Shown here one piece after another: positions 59,797 through 64,000 of a stretch of 64,000 nucleotides of DNA. The DNA is from DASVWZ01 sp963708575. GTDB lineage: Bacteria > Acidobacteriota > Terriglobia > Terriglobales > Acidobacteriaceae. The notes under the pieces are model-generated. The model saw nothing but the letters and a program-made list of their open reading frames with translations, had not been told where the DNA came from and made no database searches. The stretch covers positions 1,302,001 through 1,366,000 of the forward strand of contig CAVPTB010000007.1 of NCBI GenBank assembly GCA_963708575.1. The letters run 5' to 3'. The position numbers and the translations under genes are program-made. Numbering within the stretch: the first letter of the stretch is position 1; every line of letters begins with the position of its first letter.

Positions 59797-60921
59797 TCAG
59801 TGGGAGGGAACTTCTTCCGAGTTTCTCTGATTACGCAGTTCCTGCAAGAATTCCTCCTGCGAAAGGCTCAAGTGACGACGAAGCAGTTCGAGCAGGGGAT
59901 CTTCTAGTTCCTCGTCCGAGACTTCGGCCGATTGTGCCGGGGCGGACAGAGCACGCGGCATCACAAACAATTCGGGGGTTGTCCCCGGACTGCCGCTCAG
60001 AAATCCGATGAAGTTGGCAACATGAGCCTTGTCCTCCGCAGTCTTGGATGCGAACTCAATGCCCATACCAAACCCGGGATGCATAACCCGCACCGTGCCT
60101 TCCGCTTCTACTTCAATGTCCTCCGCTTTCAGCGTGAGAGTAATTCCGGAATTCTCGGGAAAGGGCGATTCGGTTTCGACGTAGCACGCGCCTAGACTCA
60201 GATCTGTAAGCTTACAGTGCGAAACCGGCTCTGGATCGGGCGGCGGTAGATCAGGCGCATTGGCCGCGACCCAATTCTTGAGGGTCTCTCGCAATTCCTC
60301 GGAAAGATCAATAAAACGCACGCCGGATTGACCGTTGGGATTGGCCCAGGCGACTTCTCCGCGAACCCGAATTTCGGTGGTCCCGTCGGGAAGCGTGAAA
60401 TGCGTTTGAATGGCCGCCGAGGGGTACAGCGGTTGGGCCGACAAAACGTCCAAACCCTCTTCGCTGAGGTCGAGGAGAATGCCCTCGACTTGCGCTCCAT
60501 TTTCTATTTGAACCTGCACGGGGGCCTGCACGGGGACGCGGTACGAACGGCGTCTTTCACGTTTGATGAGCGCGGTTGTGGCTCGCAGGCCAGCTTCGGC
60601 CTGCTCGGTTGAAATTGGCTTATACAGCACGAAATTCGCTCCCGCTCCGAACACGTTGCGAACCTTTGCCTTGTCACTCAGGAGAGCAACGGTGACGGCA
60701 CGATATCCCGCACTCGCTTGCTGAACATTTTTAAGGATGAGGGCGGCGCTATGAGGATCGTCGAAATCTACGATCACCGCATCGAATTTCTCTTCGCCAA
60801 CCCGGCACACGCCCTCCGGATACCCGCAGCACACAACAGCGATGCCGAATCCAGAAAGGACCGGCGTAAGAATCGCAGCTGCTTCTTCGTCTTTGGAAAC
60901 CAGTAGGGAGCGGAAAGTCAT
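59797..60921 (-). CDS. Receiver-PilZ-PilZ signalling protein
   Basis: 374 aa. An N-terminal receiver-like domain (MTFRSLLVSKDEEAAAILT; VIVDFDDP with the likely phosphate-accepting Asp near residue 53; TVALLSDK; FVLYKPIS with the invariant Lys), then a PilZ domain with RRRSYRVPV and DLSEEGLDV, then a second PilZ domain (DLSLGACYVET ... HPGFGMGIEF) that lacks an RxxxR motif. The C-terminus is acidic with an LxEEFLQELRNQ helix. It would link a phosphorelay with cyclic di-GMP. The second PilZ resembles the single PilZ protein at 445-804. A 42-base gap separates it from the following gene at 60964. Confidence 0.88.
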   Translation of the reverse strand: MTFRSLLVSKDEEAAAILTPVLSGFGIAVVCCGYPEGVCRVGEEKFDAVIVDFDDPHSAALILKNVQQASAGYRAVTVALLSDKAKVRNVFGAGANFVLYKPISTEQAEAGLRATTALIKRERRRSYRVPVQAPVQVQIENGAQVEGILLDLSEEGLDVLSAQPLYPSAAIQTHFTLPDGTTEIRVRGEVAWANPNGQSGVRFIDLSEELRETLKNWVAANAPDLPPPDPEPVSHCKLTDLSLGACYVETESPFPENSGITLTLKAEDIEVEAEGTVRVMHPGFGMGIEFASKTAEDKAHVANFIGFLSGSPGTTPELFVMPRALSAPAQSAEVSDEELEDPLLELLRRHLSLSQEEFLQELRNQRNSEEVPSH

Positions 60922-60963
60922 AGGGTGTGATCGCGATCGGCGTGCTTTGTTGTTACCAAGTCT

Positions 60964-61209
60964 TTACGGCCAACGCGGAGCAACTCCGCGAGATGGTTTT
61001 GCCGAAGCGCCACCCGGAGCCGAGGCGGCCTTGGCCACCGGCTGATCGTCGACTTCTGCCAGTATCGCGGCATCGTCATCTTCGCTGTCAGCGAGCAGAG
61101 GCGCAACTTCACGGAGCTTCTCCGCTGCCTGCTGCAACATTTCAATCTGCTTGCCCAACTGGGCGTACTTCGCTTGCTTGCGCCGCAGGACCTCGTGGAT
61201 ATCCTTCAT
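60964..61209 (-). CDS. Small coiled-coil protein, unknown
   Basis: 81 aa. N-terminal helix HEVLRRKQAKYAQLGKQIEMLQQAAEKL is strongly coiled-coil; the middle is acidic (ADSEDDDAAILAEV) and the tail is Ala/Pro-rich. It is upstream of the REC-PilZ-PilZ gene on the same strand, 42 bases away, and may be its operon partner. Function unknown. Confidence 0.6.
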   Translation of the reverse strand: MKDIHEVLRRKQAKYAQLGKQIEMLQQAAEKLREVAPLLADSEDDDAAILAEVDDQPVAKAASAPGGASAKPSRGVAPRWP

Positions 61210-61254
61210 TAGAACCCCCTGTGGCGACTGTAAAAAGAGTGGTGCAAGGGGTCA

Positions 61255-61506
61255 ATGGTAATCACCCTGGGTCAGATTACTGGGGTAATCCACACTCATG
61301 ACTGTGCCTGCCGGAGTACCCAAGCTAAGCGCCGACTCCCCAATGGCTTAGCGGGTTTACTGCAAGATGGGAAGCTAGTGCCAACCTTCTGGCACGTTGG
61401 TGGGATATACAGAAAACCCGACCGTGCCTTAACTTGTTCTTGAGCAGTTCTGGGGGAGGGCTGTTCGGGCGCCTCGTGACTCGAAAGAGTCCGGGGCGTT
61501 CTTATT
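61255..61506 (+). ncRNA. Candidate structured non-coding RNA in a gene-free stretch
   Basis: The 436 bases between 61210 and 61645 hold no supported gene. Four consecutive hairpins occur: GATTAC/GTAATC (61275-61280, 61285-61290), GCTAAGC/GCTTAGC (61324-61330, 61346-61352), GTGCCA/TGGCAC (61378-61383, 61390-61395), and CGCCTC-GT-GACTC-GAAA-GAGTC-CG?-GGGGCG type stem (61470-61498) with a GNRA loop, followed by TTCTTATTT. The last one looks like a terminator. GGTAATC is also repeated directly at 61257 and 61284. No known riboswitch pattern is recognised. The remainder to 61645 is unremarkable, apart from the ribosome site of the next gene. Confidence 0.35.
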
Positions 61507-61645
61507 TGCGGGGGATGGAATTCCGGAATCCCAGACGCCCCACGAACCGAAGTCCAAGTGTGCTCTCAGAAACTTGGCTTCACCGTTCGATACCCCTTCA
61601 GTTTGTGCGATCCTAACTGGTGAACCTATCCACGGAGTTCAAGAG

Positions 61646-63088
61646 TTGAGAGTTCGCCGCCTCGCACTTCTTCTGGCCCTGAGCGCCGTAGCGCTTTTCG
61701 TACACGGCTATCACCCTTGGACAGAAGACGCGGAAATCTATCTGCCCGGCATCGAAAAGATTCTAAATCCGGCACTTTTTCCATTTAATGCTCAGTTCTT
61801 TGAGTCGCACGCCCGCCTGACGCTGTTCCCCAATTTGATTGCAGCCTCGGTGCGATGGAGCGGTCTGCCATTCGACGAGGTGTTGTTCTCTTGGCAGATG
61901 CTGTCCATTCTTCTTTTCCTTTTGGCTTGTTGGACTCTGGCGAAACGTCTATTCGCGAGTTCAACTGCCCGCTGGGGTGCGGTGGCGCTGGTGGCTGCCG
62001 TTTTGACGATTCCGATAGCCGGAACGGCACTCTACATCATGGACGAGTACATCAACCCGCGAAATCTAACCGCATTCGCGGGAGTGTTCGCAGTCGCGGA
62101 TGTGCTCGACAAAAAGTATTGGTGGGCGGCGCTATTGCTGGTTTTGGCGGCGGCATTCCATCCACTAATGTCGATCTTCGTCTTTTCTTACTGCGTGGTT
62201 TTGCTGCTTCTCGATCGTTTTGATTTGCGCACCAAAAGCCTCGCAGCGTTGCTGCCTCTGGGCCTGCTGGACAAGCCGACAGCTGCTTATCACCAGGTTG
62301 CGCTGTCGCACCACAATCACTATCTCCTGCGCTGGCATTGGTATGAATGGCTGGGAGCCCTGGGACCTCTTATTCTGCTCTGGTGGTTCGGTCGAATTGC
62401 TCGTGATCGGAGAATGCTTTCAGTCCAGCGGTTGTGCAACGCGCTGCTGATTTACCAGGTGATTTACGTTGCAGCTGCCCTGATTGTCTCCGTTCCGCCG
62501 CGATTCGAGAGTCTCGCCCGGCTACAGCCGATGCGGAGTTTATATCTCACTTACGTTCTTTTCTTCTTGATCGCGGGCGGGCTGCTGGGCGAATTTATCT
62601 TGAAGAACCGAGTCTGGCGCTGGCTGATCCTTTTCATTCCCCTGTGCGCCGGCATGTTCTTTGCGCAGAGGGCCTTGTTCCCTGGGAGCGCTCACATTGA
62701 GTGGCCGGGAGCAGCTCCGAGAAACCAATGGGTGCAGGCCTTCCAATGGATTCGTAATAACACCCCGGTCGATGCCGTGTTCGCGTTGGATCCTTATCAC
62801 ATGGATATCGCCGGGGAAGACGAGGATGGGTTCCGCGCGATAGCGGAACGTAGCATGCTTGCCGACGCGGTAAAAGACAGCGGCGCGGTCACAATGTTCC
62901 CTCCGAATGCGGAAGAGTGGTTGCGGCAAGTGCAAGCTGAGGAGGGTTGGCGCAAGTTCGAGATGGCGGACTTTAGGCGCCTGCAATCAGAATTCGGAGT
63001 GAACTGGCTAGTTCTGCAGAATCCAGTCGTTGGTGGGCTCAACTGTCCCTACACCAACCAAGCAGTCTCCGTCTGTCGGTTGGACTGA
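61646..63088 (+). CDS. Polytopic membrane protein, possibly GT-C-like
   Basis: 480 aa with about ten hydrophobic segments, beginning RRLALLLALSAVALFVHGYHPW and running through VLFSWQMLSILLFLLACWTLA, VALVAAVLTIPIAGTALYIM, WWAALLLVLAAAFHPLMSIF and VFSYCVVLLLLDRF. The short acidic loop after helix 1 (WTEDAEIYLPGIEKIL) is the position of the DxE/ExD motif in GT-C enzymes. The C-terminal 130 residues are soluble (FQWIRNNTPVDAVFALDPY, AERSMLADAVKDSGAV). I do not recognise the family beyond this. TTG at 61646 is chosen because GGAG lies eight bases upstream; TTG 61574 would add 24 residues. Confidence 0.65.
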   Translation: MRVRRLALLLALSAVALFVHGYHPWTEDAEIYLPGIEKILNPALFPFNAQFFESHARLTLFPNLIAASVRWSGLPFDEVLFSWQMLSILLFLLACWTLAKRLFASSTARWGAVALVAAVLTIPIAGTALYIMDEYINPRNLTAFAGVFAVADVLDKKYWWAALLLVLAAAFHPLMSIFVFSYCVVLLLLDRFDLRTKSLAALLPLGLLDKPTAAYHQVALSHHNHYLLRWHWYEWLGALGPLILLWWFGRIARDRRMLSVQRLCNALLIYQVIYVAAALIVSVPPRFESLARLQPMRSLYLTYVLFFLIAGGLLGEFILKNRVWRWLILFIPLCAGMFFAQRALFPGSAHIEWPGAAPRNQWVQAFQWIRNNTPVDAVFALDPYHMDIAGEDEDGFRAIAERSMLADAVKDSGAVTMFPPNAEEWLRQVQAEEGWRKFEMADFRRLQSEFGVNWLVLQNPVVGGLNCPYTNQAVSVCRLD

Positions 63089-63163
63089 GAGCGTTTGCCC
63101 GGCTCCCCCCGACAGAACGCTATAGGCCCAAAACCGAAGAATACGTAAGATGCACCAAGTTTC

Positions 63164-64000
63164 TCATGGCAGGTGATCCAGGTAGCACTGGCCTTTCCGG
63201 TTCTGATTGGGCGGATTCGGTGGCGTCATCCAGGACGGGTTGTTGAAGTCGAAGAACTCCGTCATATCGATCTGCGCGGCATCGCGTTCTGTCAGGGACG
63301 ACAGTCCGAAACGCGTCTCAATCATTTTGAGGATTGCGGTCGCGTCCGCAGGGGTATGAGAAACATAATTCTTGCGAGAGTACGGCGAAATCACAACCAA
63401 CGGCACGCGATATCCGGTGTGGCTAAAGTCGCAGGTCGTCCCCCCCGTCACCGTGCAGACGTCTCCAGGCAGCAAATCGACAGGTGGATTACTCGTTCCG
63501 TCCGGACTGACGCTAGCCAGCGGTGGGACGTGGTCGTAGAAACCGCCGAATTCGTCGAAGGTCAGGATGAACGCCGAAGTCTTCCATGAGGAACTTGCCA
63601 TCAACGAGTTGATGATGTTTTCCGTGTTCGCCGCGCCAGCCTGAATGCTGCAGCAGGGAGGAGTGGTGTCGTAATCCGCGGGGTGTTCGTCCAGTCCGGA
63701 CGAGGACGCCGGCTCAATCTGTGCAACCTGGGGTAGTGTTCCGTTCTGAAGATCCGTGAAGTAGTCCGAGATAGGTGCGATGTTCTGCGGATAGTTCTGC
63801 AGAATTGTTTGGCCGTATGTGAAGGTGTGGATGTAGGTCAGATACTCATAAAAACATTGCGCGGTCTGGTTGTTTTCGCAAACGCTGCCTCGCGGATCAA
63901 CGTAGATCTTCCACGAAATCCCGGCATTTTGCAGCAGTTCATAGATGATCGGCGAGCTGATCTGATGGCTGTCGTTCGGGTTGCTACCTTGCGGGTAGGC
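63164..64000 (-). CDS. Phospholipase C/phosphoesterase family protein, C-terminal part (cut by right edge)
   Basis: The minus-strand frame is open from the right edge to the stop at 63164, about 278 residues, so the start lies outside the window. Signatures are SPIIYELLQNAGISWKIY, STLPQ-like QVAQIEPASSSGLDEHP, AFILTFDEFGGFYDHVPP, GYRVPLVVISPYSRKNYVSH and LKMIETRFGLSSLTERD, all typical of the PF04185 phosphoesterase (non-haemolytic phospholipase C / acid phosphatase) family. Such enzymes are usually exported. The C-terminus is complete. Confidence 0.85.
   Translation of the reverse strand, partial: AYPQGSNPNDSHQISSPIIYELLQNAGISWKIYVDPRGSVCENNQTAQCFYEYLTYIHTFTYGQTILQNYPQNIAPISDYFTDLQNGTLPQVAQIEPASSSGLDEHPADYDTTPPCCSIQAGAANTENIINSLMASSSWKTSAFILTFDEFGGFYDHVPPLASVSPDGTSNPPVDLLPGDVCTVTGGTTCDFSHTGYRVPLVVISPYSRKNYVSHTPADATAILKMIETRFGLSSLTERDAAQIDMTEFFDFNNPSWMTPPNPPNQNRKGQCYLDHLP

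Noticed and set aside
61478..61491. Possible cyclic di-GMP (GEMM) riboswitch, because of the GACTC-GAAA-GAGTC hairpin near a PilZ gene
   Set aside because: The conserved bases around the second stem of GEMM are missing, so only a GNRA hairpin with terminator-like surroundings is supported.
1..64000. tRNA, rRNA, CRISPR, insertion sequences, prophage
   Set aside because: No tRNA T-loop pattern with acceptor stem, no regularly spaced direct repeats with spacers, and no transposase or phage protein was seen in any frame.

Overview
The window reads as chromosomal DNA of a Gram-negative, probably acidobacterial (Terriglobia / Koribacter-like) bacterium. Reasons: a moderately GC-rich genome; a complete Tol-Pal envelope system whose Pal carries an extra Ig-like domain; several PilZ proteins with an HPGFG signature; a fused KorA with KorB; TTG/GTG starts in housekeeping genes; and a long hopanoid operon. 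The taxon is inference from gene content only. There is no rRNA, tRNA, CRISPR array, insertion sequence or prophage that I can see.

Layout. 1-9.8 kb: end of a GH57-like protein, a PilZ protein, a secreted glycine-rich protein, an Asp/Glu racemase homologue, enolase (eno), DinB, phosphoglycerate mutase (gpmI), a poly(A) polymerase/CCA-type nucleotidyltransferase with an unusual tail, and a diheme cytochrome c. 9.8-19.3 kb: dnaE, accA (frameshifted), PhzF family, korA-korB, and small proteins. 19.3-24.9 kb, minus strand: tolQ-tolR-tolA/tonB-tolB-pal-cpoB, with a 40-codon ORF on the opposite strand between pal and cpoB. 25-28.4 kb: PRC-barrel protein, recN and a Phd-VapC toxin-antitoxin pair with a clear promoter/operator.

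28.6-42.9 kb is the centrepiece, a hopanoid lipid island. The plus-strand run is ispH (frameshifted), shc, hpnH, a 150-aa unknown protein, hpnA, hpnG, two zinc alcohol dehydrogenases, hpnC, hpnD and hpnE. After it, on the minus strand, come hpnJ and two overlapping 4-TM transporters. IspH supplies isoprenoid precursor, HpnC/D/E make squalene, Shc cyclises it to hopene, HpnH adds adenosine, HpnG removes adenine, and HpnJ acts on the BHT-cyclitol head group. The two dehydrogenases and the 150-aa protein have no assigned role and are the best candidates for undescribed steps.

43-64 kb is mixed: a TolC/TPR/HlyD export trio without a pump, queF, a spinster-like MFS transporter with a GT2 glycosyltransferase, a STAS/RsbW switch, a membrane-less MgtE-like protein, an alpha/beta hydrolase, a ketosynthase, a B12-type radical SAM protein, ubiD (frameshifted), a REC-PilZ-PilZ protein, a gene-free structured stretch near 61.3 kb, a polytopic membrane protein and a phospholipase C-like protein cut by the right edge.

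Three housekeeping genes (accA, ispH, ubiD) each need a +1 shift at one point. Insertion-type assembly errors are the simplest explanation, but each shift lies at or near a GGG-C or CCC-A run, so this deserves checking against reads.
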